From Blastomussa wellsi (taxonomy: Eukaryota; Cnidaria; Anthozoa; Scleractinia; Plerogyridae): 64,000 nt of DNA. Location of the stretch: contig OX393561.1 in the NCBI GenBank assembly GCA_947652115.1, forward strand, positions 25,042,689-25,106,688, in the 5' to 3' direction. The position numbers and the translations under genes are program-made. The notes under the pieces were generated by a model, which worked only from the letters and a program-made list of their open reading frames with translations, ran no database searches and was not told the origin of the DNA. Each line of letters opens with the position of its first letter. Position 1 is the first letter of the stretch. This document shows positions 51,971 to 61,848 of this stretch, one piece after another.

Positions 51971-54900
51971 TTACAAATTGCATAAGAGTTCGACACTGAT
52001 GTCATCTTGTCTGTCCCATTGCGTGTTTGGTTCTTGTTCTTCTGTCACAGGGTCTGGGCGCAGGTATCCGTACGGGTACGAGAAGAAATTCCTCGGGTCC
52101 ACTACACGCTTGTCGAAGACGAGTTTGTACCGTTTGATTTCTATGAACGTTTCCAACTGCTTGGCATGGACATCCCGTGTGATCTTGTGCGGGTTGAAGA
52201 CAGGAATCTCTTGAGGTTTTTCTGAGGGAGCATTGACCTCACCGATGACGTTTTCTTTTAGCAGGTCAAAGTTCAGCTGTTCTCGTCCACGAGTGTTGAG
52301 CGAGAAACCGCATACTTTGCAGTCCACCTTTCCTTTCTTGGTTCGGTAGCCGTAATTTTTAGGTCCCGCGGAGGCAAACTCAACGATGTGATCGTCCTGG
52401 TCCAACTTGTTGGTGAAGTCTCCCAAGTAAGCACCAGCGGTAGAGTCGGTTGACCTTCTTAGCAGGTATAGATGATGGAATCTGTATCGAAATACAGGAC
52501 TTGGTCAGGTTCCAGTTGACTGAGACCCTCTTGGTACAGTTTGAGTCGCGCCCAACAGGTAGTGAAACAGGCGACGAAGATATTGATGTTGACCTGCACA
52601 GGATCAGCATCTTTCGCGTTTTTGTAGACCACTTCTACCATTTCAGGACTAATGACAAGAAGGGTTTGAATTTATTTGGTGTCGTCGTTCGGTAGATGAT
52701 GGAGCTCGGCTGCTGAGGTGAAGGCTTGGACCTGGCTCTTGTTACCCTGTTGTCCATACTTTCCCCAGAAACTGTTCAGCATCATTTTGGCGAGGGAACG
52801 GCGGCCAGGGTTCTTCTCGATCTTGTCTGGATCAAGGGGTATCCCCTCCTTCTGCTCATAGTTGTTGATGTACTGGTGTCTCTTGTCTGAGTCATCCCCC
52901 ACCCATTTGGGCCAACCGCTGGCTTGTTGTTTTATTTTCAGGAACGTGTTCTCGTAATTAGTGAACAGTCTATTAGATGAGCACTGGAAATGCCAGACTT
53001 CGTGTACGTGTTGGATGACATAACCTTGTTGAATGGCTTCATTCAATTCGGGAGTGCACCAGGTACCAGTCAAACAACGTTCAGATGAGGAGTGGGTACA
53101 GATGTGTGATCGCTCGGTCATTGGTTTAGGTTGCTCCTTTTCCACACACTTCTGACATAATGGGAAGGTGAGTTTCCCACCATGTCTGTAGGGTAGCACA
53201 GGATGGTACAGGCCAAAAGGCGGAAGGATGGTACATTTGACAAAGCCAAAGTAAGAGGAAATATCAGTTCCCTCTGGCTCCAAGAAAATCACTGGGTGTC
53301 CCACTGGGTAAAGGCTGTTTTTGTTCACCCAGGGATACAAGGATGTAAAGTCCACATACTGGATCTTCTCGTTTTCAGCAGCCACATGGTACAGCTTGAT
53401 GGCATTGGTTCTACCACCAAAGAAAGCGTCCCGCGGTTCCAAGCGAGAAACAAGATCAAGAGAAGCAACGAAGGCGTGCACACGTTTTTTTTGTAGTCGG
53501 GTCCATTCACACTCCCACATGGTCACCACACAGTAGCCTGCTTGCTTGAGAAGATTCACGCGTTCTTGGGTGGCTTCGTACACATCCTGCATGCTTCGAT
53601 CTCCCACCTTTTGATGACGTTCGTGACGATTGGGATGACATTTTGGACATCCGTGCCAATAACACCTGTTGAATACATAAGCTGTGTGAGTAACTTCATC
53701 CAATCCATCTGGGTGAATTTTACGAGCTCCGTGTGTAATAACTCGTTCGCCACTGTTGCGGGCATGAGCAATGCGTTCTTCAGCATCACGGTTGAGGTAA
53801 CACAGCCATTCCAAGGCAGCATGAGAATGAGGTTTCCCCTGATTGTGCCATCCAGCTACAGGTTCTGAGGCCAACGTGTTCGCTTGCAAACACGTGGTAC
53901 GGTAGTACAAGTTGCATGCAGATGCGATCGTGAGACATTTCTTGATGGGATTAAAACCCGCGATGGCTTCAATCTCTTTGCAAAAGACATTGCATCCGTC
54001 TTGCAGCAATTTCACGTCAGAGTGGCAGTAAGCGATCAGTTCTTTCTTGAAGTCGAAGATGTAGTTAGGATCAGCCAAACGTTCTGTATACCACTTGTCA
54101 AACTTGGCTTTGCAGGTGGGTGACATGTTATCCGGGTCATAATAATCTCTGGCTGGTATGGGTCCCACATACGCTTGATTCTCCACGGTATTGAAGAAAT
54201 GGGGAAAGAACCCCTTCTTCAGTTCTGTAAACCCAAAAGCGTTAGGGAAGGACGATAGAGGCATTTGGAAGAAAGAAAGTGAATCTTTGAATACAATACA
54301 TCGCTGTACATCGCTAGGATCTTGGCTCCATTGACGATTTGTTCTGGACAGATACCTTGCTGATAAAGTTTGTCCAAGATGAAATAAGAGTCGAAGCCTT
54401 GCGAATTGTGGGCCAAGACAACGAGTTTACAATCCTGACTCAGTTGTCATAACCAATCCAGAAAATCTTCGATGCAGGTGGTGCCTGGAAACGTGTAGTT
54501 CACATTACTGTTGGAGGTTCTGGCACAGACAAGATTAGGCACATGTAAACCGCTCTCTTGCATGGTTTCGGTGTCCCAACTGATAAAGATGGTCTCTTTT
54601 TCTGGTGTGGCTTGACTTCCATCCGTTTTGCGTTTACGTCGTTGGGATTTTGTATGTAGCACTGGTGACGATGGAGATTATGGTATTCTTTGCAAGAGGG
54701 GCATTCAGTGGTTCCACACACGTGCTGTGTTTCCAGTTCGCAAGGTCTCAACAACCTACGACAAGTTGGACACTTGCGCTGAGTAGAACACACGTTTTTC
54801 ATGTTCTTGGAAGGGTTCGCCTCTTTCCATCCACGGACGAGTGAGTGTAGTGGTTTTCTAAGCAACGGGACCCAAAGAAGGAGCGATGACATCTGTCACA

Positions 54901-55941
54901 CGGAAGAGTAGCGGCTTCTCCATGAGTATTGTGGTAGTCGGGACATTTCATTTGATGGCAAGCTCAACATTTTTTCCCATTACAAGAATGTTCCTTCATG
55001 TCGGCATGCTGAAAACTTTTCTCGCATTCCAAACAGAAGTAGACGCGTCCAAAGAAACAAGGTAAGGAATGACACCCGTGAAAATGATCGCCGACTTTGA
55101 TCAGAACAAGTTGTTTCTCTTCAGGTTTGGTGGGTCCTTTGAAGATGATTTGGTATCCATGATCTACAGACACCACGACAATCTGATACTCAGCAAGATG
55201 GTCCTGGAATGTCTTCATCTCAGATAGACCACAACACCCTTTGGGTACTCCAGCAGCATGACACAAGTCTTGGGCTTTCTTCTTCTGAATCGGGAAACCT
55301 TTTTGTAAACTCCGGTACTTTTGATGCTGACTGCCCAGATCACGAAACGCTTTGAGGGTGACCAACGCGCGTGGACAACACAGTTTGTTGAGGTTCTTGA
55401 TTTTCACAACACTCTTTTTTACATCCAGTAATTTCTCGAGAGCAGTGCTTCCCTTGCGTAGACGTTTGTTACTTCCTCCCTTACCAGGATCACGAATGTG
55501 TGACACATGCAGAGAGAAACTGTCATCCAGTTGGAACTGTTCGTTCGAGTTCAACATCCTACCAATTTGTTCCATAATTTCTCTAGCGGCTAACGTGTTT
55601 TCGTGCCAATCACGTACTTGCAATCGGGCAGAATGGTACGAATGACGTAGGCGGTTTGAATTCATGTTAATTAGAAGATAATCGTCTGGATGAACTTCAG
55701 GATCGTTCAACACTTGATTGCGAATAGCACGCTGAAGAGCCTGATCAATTTGTCGAGGTAAGATGTGTTGCTCTTTATGCGGGAATACTCCTCCGCCACC
55801 TCGTTGCACCATTTGCGCTACATAATTGCGATGATGCACACCCAGGCGACGAACACGGCGGTCAAGATGTGGAGTCAGCACAAAATCAAATCCTTGTTCG
55901 AATTCATTGCCATGTGCCGCTAACACTATCGTCTGCTTCAT
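51971..55941 (-). pseudogene. Protein-primed DNA polymerase B of element C (broken)
   Basis: The start is taken at 55941 (MKQTIVLAAHGNEFEQGF) although the frame opens at 56061. Frames: 54964-56061 (N-terminal domain with SNEQFQLDDSFSLHV and zinc-finger-like Cys/His at the end), 54500-54892, 54447-54662 (exonuclease I, SWDTETMQ), 54219-54416 (exonuclease II, AHNSQGFDSYFIL), 52672-54264 (Cys/His block NRCYWHGCPKCHPNRH, polymerase A YVDFTSLYPW, polymerase B KMMLNSFWGKYGQ), 52459-52641 (polymerase C, YFDTDSIIY) and 51971-52426 (C-terminal domain with CKVCGFSL). Length ~1280 residues. It would replicate the linear element from its ends. Several frameshifts and stops inactivate it. Confidence 0.88.
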
Positions 55942-56089
55942 CTGCGTCGAAATACTCTTGTGACATTTTGACCTAACGAAAAGGAGAATGCGCTCAAGAC
56001 TACGTTTACGAGTGAAGAAAAAATGAATTGGACACTCACTTATATGTAAAATCGTAACCAATCAGAACAAAGTGACGCAAGCAGTCAAA

Positions 56090-56175
56090 ACTGGTTTTTC
56101 AGGAAACCTGACCAATAAGGGCATTGACTTCAAACCGGTTTTTAACCCGTTTTTCAGGAAACCTGACCAATGCGC
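56090..56175. promoter_or_regulatory. Divergent promoter region with repeated CAGGAAACCTGACCAAT
   Basis: GTTTTTCAGGAAACCTGACCAAT occurs twice in direct order (about 56093-56115 and 56151-56173). Its core CAGGAAACCTG is palindromic and is followed by a CCAAT box. Another CCAAT lies at about 56057. The segment separates PolB (minus) from the plus-strand gene row, so it probably drives both. Inference from position and repetition. Confidence 0.5.
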
Positions 56176-56216
56176 GTTCATTGCAATTTCGCATATTCAT
56201 TTTTAGAACACTCGAC

Positions 56217-56698
56217 ATGAATAACCACATAGAAGAAGTGAGAAGAGACTTGAAGAAAGCCTTGGAAGTGTTTGAAACGTTGGACCAAGCAGACGGAATT
56301 CAAAACAAGCTGTTTCATTTGGAATATAATTTGGTTTTATCAACTGGGTTGATAATGTCAATTGGCCACCGTAAAGAGATTTAAGAGCTGACGTTTCGAG
56401 CGTTAGCCCTTTGTCGGAGCTCCGACGAAGGGCTAACACTCAAAACGTCAGCTCTTAAATCTCTTTACGGTGGCCAATTGACATTATCAACCCAGTTGAT
56501 AAAACCAAATTATATTGTTATACTTCCCACCGACGCAGCACCAGTTTCTTTAGAAACTTACCCCCTCTGTTTCATTTGGAGTTTGGTGTGGTTTCCCCCT
56601 TGTATCATCATTTGCAAGAATATCTCTGCAATTGGGGTTGTAAGAACCATCACAACATTCCTCCTTTCAAAGAAAAAAGAGTGAAGTGGGAAAAATGA
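56217..56698 (+). pseudogene. First gene of element C row, split by a Penelope-tail insertion
   Basis: The ATG at 56217 opens MNNHIEEVRRDLKKALEVFE, followed by ETLDQADGIQNKLFHLE. A 252 bp insertion (56325-56576) then interrupts it. After the duplicated site the same protein resumes (FGVVSPLYHHLQEYLCNWGC) and stops at 56696-56698. Without the insert it would be ~75 residues, acidic-helical then Cys/His-containing. No family recognised. Its TGA overlaps the ATG of the next gene (ATGA). Confidence 0.6.
56325..56576. mobile_element. Palindromic Penelope-tail insertion, copy 3
   Basis: 252 bp between two copies of CTGTTTCATTTGGA (56311-56324, 56577-56590). Same inverted structure as copies 1 and 2 but in the opposite orientation (the GGGGGTAAGTTTC tail is on the right). 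It interrupts an element C gene, so it is younger than element C. Confidence 0.85.
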
Positions 56699-57183
56699 TA
56701 ACTTGTCTTACGAACAGTGACAAAATCAGTTGCATGATGAAGGGGGTCTGTAAAACCGTTGAAGTCGTCCCCACAGATGAGATGAAGCCAAACGAGTACA
56801 AGACCGTTTATTTGTTTGATCTGTTGTTTTACGATTCCGGTAAAAAGATTTGGGATGAAGATGACTTGTTACTTCGTAGACCCGAATGGAAGCAGGGCAG
56901 CAAGGAGTCGTGGTTGTTACCGTTTCTGAAACAGAATCTCAAAGTCTACTTGTTCACACACAGGTGGTACAAGATGCTCCTCATGGATGAACAGAGGGTC
57001 CATTTCACTCCATGTTATCAACCCCCCACACTGGACAGACATGTGACGCTGTTGGCTACTCAACCTCTCACTTTCATGATGAGAGAAGAAATCAAAAAAC
57101 TTTTTGTATATAAGGGAGTGCTTGTCAATAAAAATTTTATTTCTCAGTATGAATCGTGTTGCGTATTGGTGTTGGGTGTGTGA
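56695..57183 (+). CDS. Unknown protein of element C (162 aa)
   Basis: The ATG at 56695 overlaps the stop of the preceding gene. The protein begins MITCLTNSDKISCMMKGVCK and is mixed alpha/beta in appearance, with many aromatic residues (YKTVYLFDLLFYDSG, FTHRWYKMLLMDE). No motif or family recognised. It is undamaged, and overlaps the next gene's start by 35 bp. Confidence 0.55.
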   Translation: MITCLTNSDKISCMMKGVCKTVEVVPTDEMKPNEYKTVYLFDLLFYDSGKKIWDEDDLLLRRPEWKQGSKESWLLPFLKQNLKVYLFTHRWYKMLLMDEQRVHFTPCYQPPTLDRHVTLLATQPLTFMMREEIKKLFVYKGVLVNKNFISQYESCCVLVLGV

Positions 57184-57412
57184 CTTGAGTGAACACGTGT
57201 TACTCAAACAAGGGCAAGGAATCGTGATTCCTCTCACCCCTAGCGATGATCCCTTACACAAATTCGAAACCACTGACGTGAGCAAGAACCCGTTTCGATT
57301 CGTGGTCTATATCCTTTGGTTGAAACATCAACCCCAAGCATTCGAGTGGTTCAACGTCATACGACAACATTACAATGCTCTTGTCCACGATTGTGTCGTG
57401 AAACTCAATTGA
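57149..57412 (+). CDS. Unknown small protein of element C (87 aa)
   Basis: The ATG at 57149 was chosen because it follows the overlap layout of the row. The frame opens at 57104. The N-terminus has MNRVAYWCWVCDLSEHV, with a CxxC pair, then a proline-containing middle and an aromatic C-terminus (FEWFNVIRQHYNALVHDCV). Not recognised. It precedes the integrase by ~30 bp. Confidence 0.5.
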   Translation: MNRVAYWCWVCDLSEHVLLKQGQGIVIPLTPSDDPLHKFETTDVSKNPFRFVVYILWLKHQPQAFEWFNVIRQHYNALVHDCVVKLN

Positions 57413-57442
57413 TTGCTGTAAACAAAGGTCAAGACAAAGTCG

Positions 57443-58479
57443 TTGATCGAAACCTATCGTGATCCTGCTCAGCCTGGGAGTCTCGAAGGAATCAAACGAT
57501 TTGCCAAAGCTAAAAACACCTCCGTGAAAAAAGTCCGGGAGATCCTACAAAAAGAGTTGGGGTACACCCTTCAGAAACCTCGAAGAAGACGTTATCCGAC
57601 GCTACCTGTCCTGGTATTTGGAATCGACGAACAATGGGTCGCCGAGTTCATCGAGGTGCAAAACATTGCCAAACAGAACAAGGCGATACGTTATTTGCTC
57701 ACGGTGATCAATGCGTTTTCAAAGTACACTTTGGTGGTACCTTTAAAGAACAAGACAGGTCAAGCGGTGACAAGCGGTTGCCAAGATTTCGAAACGTGCT
57801 AAAGGTCATCAACCCAAAAATCTACAGACGGATGATGGCAAGGAATCTACAATCGCACGTTCCAAGCATTGATGAAGTGAAAAGTCATTCACCATTTCTC
57901 CACTTTTGGCGACACCAAGGCCAGCATCGTGAAACGTTTCAACCGCACTTTCAAAGATAGACTGTACCGTTATTTTACTGTACAGAATACCCTGAGTTTC
58001 TTGAACGTCTTACCCAAATTGGTCGCTGGGTACAATGCCTCCCCTCACCATACCATTGGCATGGCTCCCGAGAAGGTGAATGCAGAGAACGAGAAAGAAG
58101 TGTGGGATCGAATGTATGCCAAACGTCTCTCTGGAAAAAGAGTCAAACCAACATTGAAACCCAATGATCGGGTGAGACTCAACAAAAAATTCCGTCCATT
58201 TAAGAAAGGGTGTCTGCCAGGTTGGACGGAGGAAGTGTTTACGGTACGACAGAGTGTATTGGGAGTCGTTCCCACGTACAAGTTGGACGAATTTGATGGG
58301 ACACCCGTCAAAGGTACCTTTTACAGTCAAGAATTACACAAAGTGAACGTGCAAGACGGCGATTTGTTTCGAGTGGAAAAATCTTGAAACGCAAAGGCAA
58401 TAAAGTCTTGGTACGTTGGAAAGACTGGTCAGATAAGTACGACAGTTGGATCAAGAAGAGTGCTTTAGAAAAGCTTTGA
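57443..58479 (+). pseudogene. Integrase with chromodomain, element C (active site mutated)
   Basis: Frame 57443-57802 holds the N-terminal region and the start of the core (VFGIDEQWVAEFIEVQNIAK, then RYLLTVINAFSKY). After a frameshift near 57770 a different frame shows TDDGKE (second Asp). Frame 57929-58387 contains VKRFNRTFKDRLYRYF, where element B's integrase has VERFNRTLAERLF: the catalytic Glu is Lys here. The first catalytic Asp region reads AEF, with Glu where Asp is expected. A last shift exposes a chromodomain-like end (KVLVRWKDWSDKYDSWIK). The stop at 58477-58479 is 2 bp before the next ATG. Confidence 0.82.
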
Positions 58480-58481
58480 AG

Positions 58482-58815
58482 ATGAATGAGGAGTTTTACA
58501 TCACCTTGCCTAGTCATAGCAACCCCGAGGAGTTTCCGCAGAACCAAGCCAATCATTTCAAGATTCGCTTACCCAACCCCATTCGGTTGCAAGGATCAGG
58601 TTGAAAAGTGGGACTGAGTAGCATCTCGCTACCCGATGCCAAAGTTCAGCTCCCCAAGTTGACCAATGCTAACAAAATCCTGTTTACGATGGATTGGATC
58701 ATGAGATATCCCTCCGACACGCTCAAGTTTGGTAGAGCCCACTACGATCCTAAAGATCTCAAGACGGTGTTTGAGTACATTGATAACAACAGGCGAACTC
58801 ACCGAATTTGGTGAA
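58482..58815 (+). pseudogene. Capsid-type (penton-like) protein of element C, interrupted
   Basis: It opens MNEEFYITLPSHSNPEEF and continues to RLQGSG, where TGA (about 58602-58604) replaces what should be a Trp codon. The same frame then continues VGLSSISLPDAKVQLPKL to 58814. The FY(I/V)TLPS..N start and GxWxVGL pattern belong to a Polinton/adintovirus minor capsid-type protein, by recollection of the family. The C-terminal part appears lost. Confidence 0.6.
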
Positions 58816-58879
58816 GGAAATACAATCCTCACCCTTCACTTCAAGCGATCATCACTGATCTCACAATGATGCCACCCAA

Positions 58880-59227
58880 GATCTGAGAGGTTACTATCGG
58901 TTCTTACAAGCCACGGGATGCTTGTGCAAACAACAAGGAAACATGTTGAGAAGCAAAGATTGGGGTCAAGGCAAGAATTGCACCCTGTTTGTATGACAGA
59001 TAACATGGTAGACAATGGGACTTTGAACCACCATAGTGACTTACCCAACCGTGAGAAGCGAAATCAGGACCTTCAACATGCAAGGAAACCAGCAGAGATA
59101 TGAGTGCAAAAATTTATTTCAAGGCAGAATTCCTAGTAGGATCATCGTTGGACTGGTGCTGTTAGAAGCCTTCAATGGAAATGTGGCACGTGACCCGTTC
59201 TGTTTTCAGAAGTTTGGCACGAGTTGA
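58880..59227 (+). pseudogene. F54H12.2-like capsid-type protein, fragment
   Basis: Pieces in two frames: GYYRFLQATGCLCKQQGNML (58890-58950) and IRTFNMQGNQQRYECKNLFQ followed by GRIPSRIIVGLVLLEAFNGN (59060-59190). The second block (Phe/Arg-rich, NLF.G..P.R..(I/V)G.V...A(F/Y)NG) is the signature of the abundant F54H12.2-like virion proteins of animal Polintons. Both N- and C-terminal parts are missing. It ends ~115 bp before the tRNA gene. Confidence 0.6.
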
Positions 59228-59340
59228 ACTGGCAATGTGTGTTCAAATTTTCTTATCATCAGTGTAATTGAAACAATAAAAGTTGATCAAAAGCATGTGT
59301 GTGTTTTATACTGAAAGATTCCTTCTCTTACATGTGAAAA

Positions 59341-59412
59341 GTACCGGTAGTACAACGGTTAGTATACCCGATTGTCAATCGGGAGATTGGGGTTCGATTC
59401 CCCACTGGTTCA
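59341..59412 (+). tRNA. trnD: tRNA-Asp (anticodon GTC)
   Basis: The 72 nt folds as a full cloverleaf: acceptor GTACCGG/CTGGTTC (one U-U mismatch, one G-U pair), D stem GTAC/GTAT, anticodon stem CCCGA/TCGGG with loop TTGTCAA, T stem TGGGG/CCCCA with loop TTCGATT, discriminator A. The internal A box (TAGTACAACGG) and B box (GGTTCGATTCC) are canonical, and TTTTT follows at 59418-59422 as a Pol III terminator. CCA is not encoded, as normal in eukaryotes. It lies between a capsid-type fragment and the ATPase of element C. Confidence 0.85.
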
Positions 59413-59417
59413 TCTCT

Positions 59418-59422
59418 ATCTT
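59418..59422 (+). terminator. Pol III terminator after tRNA-Asp
   Basis: T5 run six bases after the discriminator base. Confidence 0.7.
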
Positions 59423-59476
59423 TTTCGATAAATTGGGTTGTTCCATTTTGCTTGCATTCACTTTTTGGGAGATACG

Positions 59477-60117
59477 ATGGAGTGTGTAGAAGTGTTTCAC
59501 ACACCCTCTAGTGTGATGATCGTCGGACCGTCAGGTTGCGAGAAAACAGTGTTTGCCACCAAACTTTTACTAAACAATCTGGACTTGTTTCATACTCCGC
59601 CCATGAAAATCCATTATTGCTACGGGGCATGGCAAGAAGGGTTCCAACCCATGAAAGAAAATGGCATAAAGTTTCACGAAGGGATACCCGATACAGACCA
59701 ATTGAAAAAGTGGTTTCCGAACGGAGGTTTACTGGTGTTGGACGATTTAATGGAAGAAGGCAGAAACGATAAACGCGTGCTGGATCTGTTCACCGAACTT
59801 TCTCATCATCAGAACGTGACAGTGTTGTATTTGTGCCATGATATGTTCCCACCAGGTAAATATGCCAAGAGCATTTCTCGTAGTGCCCACTACATCGTGG
59901 CCTTCAAGAATCCACAAGATCAATTAGGGATGAGAAATTTACTCTTACAGGCGTTTCCCACCCAATGGCAAGTTTTACAAGACACTTGACAGAACGTTCG
60001 TTTGGGTACATGGTCTTGGATTTACACCCTGGTAGTTCCAACAATCGTCGGATTCTCAGTCACCTTTTAAAAGACGAGGGATGTATGCGATGTCACAAGT
60101 TGATCAAGACATCATGT
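59477..60117 (+). pseudogene. Packaging ATPase of element C (Walker A mutated, frameshift)
   Basis: The ATG at 59477 gives MECVEVFHTPSSVMIVGPSG. The P-loop reads GPSGCEKT, with Glu in place of the last Gly of GxxGxGK(S/T). Walker B is GGLLVLDDLMEE. The sensor-like region (VTVLYLCHDMFPPGK) follows, as in A32/FtsK-type packaging ATPases. A frameshift near 59985 cuts the C-terminus; the continuation (FGYMVLDLHPGSSNN) is in another frame to 60117. It would drive genome packaging, but the P-loop change should abolish ATP hydrolysis. Confidence 0.82.
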
Positions 60118-60665
60118 TGAGTTCTTTCCAAGATTCCGTCACAATCGTATCCCTAGTGAATGGTTCAAAGAAAAGCACCCAGATGGTAAAGCCAGATTTG
60201 CTGTACCGATTGGATGGGATGTTTTCTTTTTACCACCGCCTGTGGTGGTGTCATCGTCAGATGTTTTACCACTTCAAGTGGTGCCCTGGTTGTTTGAATG
60301 CGTTAGCTTTAGTCATCGTGGAAGCAGGCATCATCGTGGGTTCTGTCTTGGAAAACAGTATCCTAATTACCTGTTTAACTGCAGCTGGAACTGTAGTCAA
60401 AGGATGGAACGATTTCAAAAAGTTTTCGTTCAAACTCGACATGTGTCGCTTTGCCTATACCACGTACGACAAGATGCTGATTGAATTGAGAACCTACGTG
60501 CGCGGTCTTCCGATGGATGAGTTCGAGGGATTCTTGATCAAGATGCAGACTTTGGATGACACAATCACGGATTTCGCACCACCCGTGTCCGACAAGTGTG
60601 TGCGAGACTACGAACAAGGATTCCGCTACGACTACGTCAATAAAAGCAGGAACACTACCGTATGA
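60081..60665 (+). pseudogene. Hydrophobic-core protein of element C
   Basis: The 194-codon frame has a hydrophobic region at residues ~70-115 (LNALALVIVEAGIIVGSV, then LITCLTAAGTVV) and a charged helical C-terminus. An alternative frame over 60200-60320 reads a more typical PPPVVVSSSDVLPL segment, so a frameshift pair is likely there. Layout and position resemble 34374-34964 of element B. A membrane-active virion protein is plausible. The start is uncertain because it overlaps the ATPase end. Confidence 0.55.
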
Positions 60666-60683
60666 GTGTTAGTTTGTGTCGTG

Positions 60684-60797
60684 ATGGGCAAACAAACAGC
60701 ATGTAGAGGAGGAAGGAGAAGGAGTAACAGACAAAAAGGCGGCTTCTTACCCTCAGAAGCGTTAGGTAGCATATCTGGAGCAGCCGGTTAGTGTGAA
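60684..60797 (+). pseudogene. Short basic protein, truncated
   Basis: MGKQTACRGGRRRRSNRQKG is followed by GFLPSEALGSISGAAG and a TAG. Arg-rich N-terminus; similar in style to viral core or nuclear-targeting peptides. Probably the start of a longer gene. Confidence 0.4.
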
Positions 60798-60851
60798 AAA
60801 GGGGTTGGAAGCAGCAGCACAAAAACGACGACGAAAACGAAGGTGAACAAA

Positions 60852-61190
60852 ATGCCCAAGACTACGAAAAGGAGAAGAACCAAACAGAAAGGTGGGGCTT
60901 TAGCTCGACGCAAAACGCATTTGGTGGACAAGATCGCTGAAGGGGTCAGCATGTTTTTGTCGGGACCCTCTCCTACCTTTGCATCGTTGGCTTTAAAATT
61001 GGCTGGTCAAGCATGAAAAGGTGTCAAAGACAATGTGGATCATTATCAACAAGGTGGCGCCCTGCTCAGTATTCTCAAGAACGCTGCCACGATCAGGTAC
61101 AAGCTTGGAAAGGACAAGAGGTATAAAAGAATGGGTGCCAAGGGTGTCACAGGCAGTTACAAAAGACGCTCTGCTCCGTGGGAAGTATGA
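60852..61190 (+). pseudogene. Basic core-like protein of element C (one in-frame stop)
   Basis: The ATG at 60852 opens MPKTTKRRRTKQKGGALARR. A TGA at about 61014-61016 interrupts the frame, which continues to 61188-61190 with a Lys/Arg-rich end (YKLGKDKRYKRMGAKG). ~111 residues, strongly basic at both ends. A DNA-condensing core protein analogous to adenovirus pVII/pX is a reasonable guess. Its stop overlaps the next ATG (ATGA). Confidence 0.5.
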
Positions 61191-61429
61191 TTCGATTACG
61201 CAGACAACGTCCTTTCTTGGAGGCTATTCTCAAAGAGGCCAATAGGAACAGAAGACAGGAGATGTTAGAACACGCTAATGCTGATCAGATCAACGCCGTG
61301 AGCGAAATGATTCTCAACCTATTAAAAAACAGAATTCCTGTTCATCCGATCACCATGGCTACACTTCACCGCTATAAGACCACGCTATGCGAAGTGGGGA
61401 AACGTAAAAACTCAGTGAAGAGACGATGA
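61187..61429 (+). CDS. Conserved small Polinton protein (IRLRRQRPFLEAILK type)
   Basis: The ATG at 61187 overlaps the preceding stop. 80 residues: basic N-terminus, then a helical domain (NRRQEMLEHANADQINAVSE, MILNLLKNRIPVHP) and a Lys/Arg-rich end. I recognise this layout as a frequent small gene of animal Polintons that lies near the capsid genes. Its function is not known to me. It may be truncated at the 3' side, since related genes end in a Gly/hydrophobic tail. Confidence 0.6.
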   Translation: MIRLRRQRPFLEAILKEANRNRRQEMLEHANADQINAVSEMILNLLKNRIPVHPITMATLHRYKTTLCEVGKRKNSVKRR

Positions 61430-61848
61430 GAACATCTACAAAAACAAAACGGAGCTGTATTCTGGAAAAGTTTACACGACGTGTTCGAGGCATGTCACTG
61501 CAAGAGCAGAGACTGAAGTTACGGTATATAAAGAGAGCAACACACGCTTGGTCGAGTTATTACAACAAGCCAATGAAAGAGTGGAACAACTGAAAGACAA
61601 TGTCTAGTACTGGAGTCAGAAATACAATAGCTTATACCAAGAAGATGTGGCTTTAAAGTACGGGGACATCTGCGAAACATGTCAAATGACACGAGACACA
61701 CCATGCCTGGTAAGACAATCACGTTGTGCGTTGACTGTGTCGAGGGTAAGAAAACCTTTTAGACTCTTCAACTAAGATTGGAAAAGAAACAAGAAGTGAG
61801 ATACTGGCAAGACTGCTACGAGACATTATTGGGTGAGCATTTGGAACA
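61430..61848 (+). pseudogene. Broken coiled-coil frame
   Basis: Fragments on the plus strand include ESNTRLVELLQQANERVEQL (61530-61590) and GDICETCQMTRDTPC (61665-61710), separated by stops. Possibly one short coiled-coil/Cys-containing gene. Too damaged to name. Confidence 0.3.
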
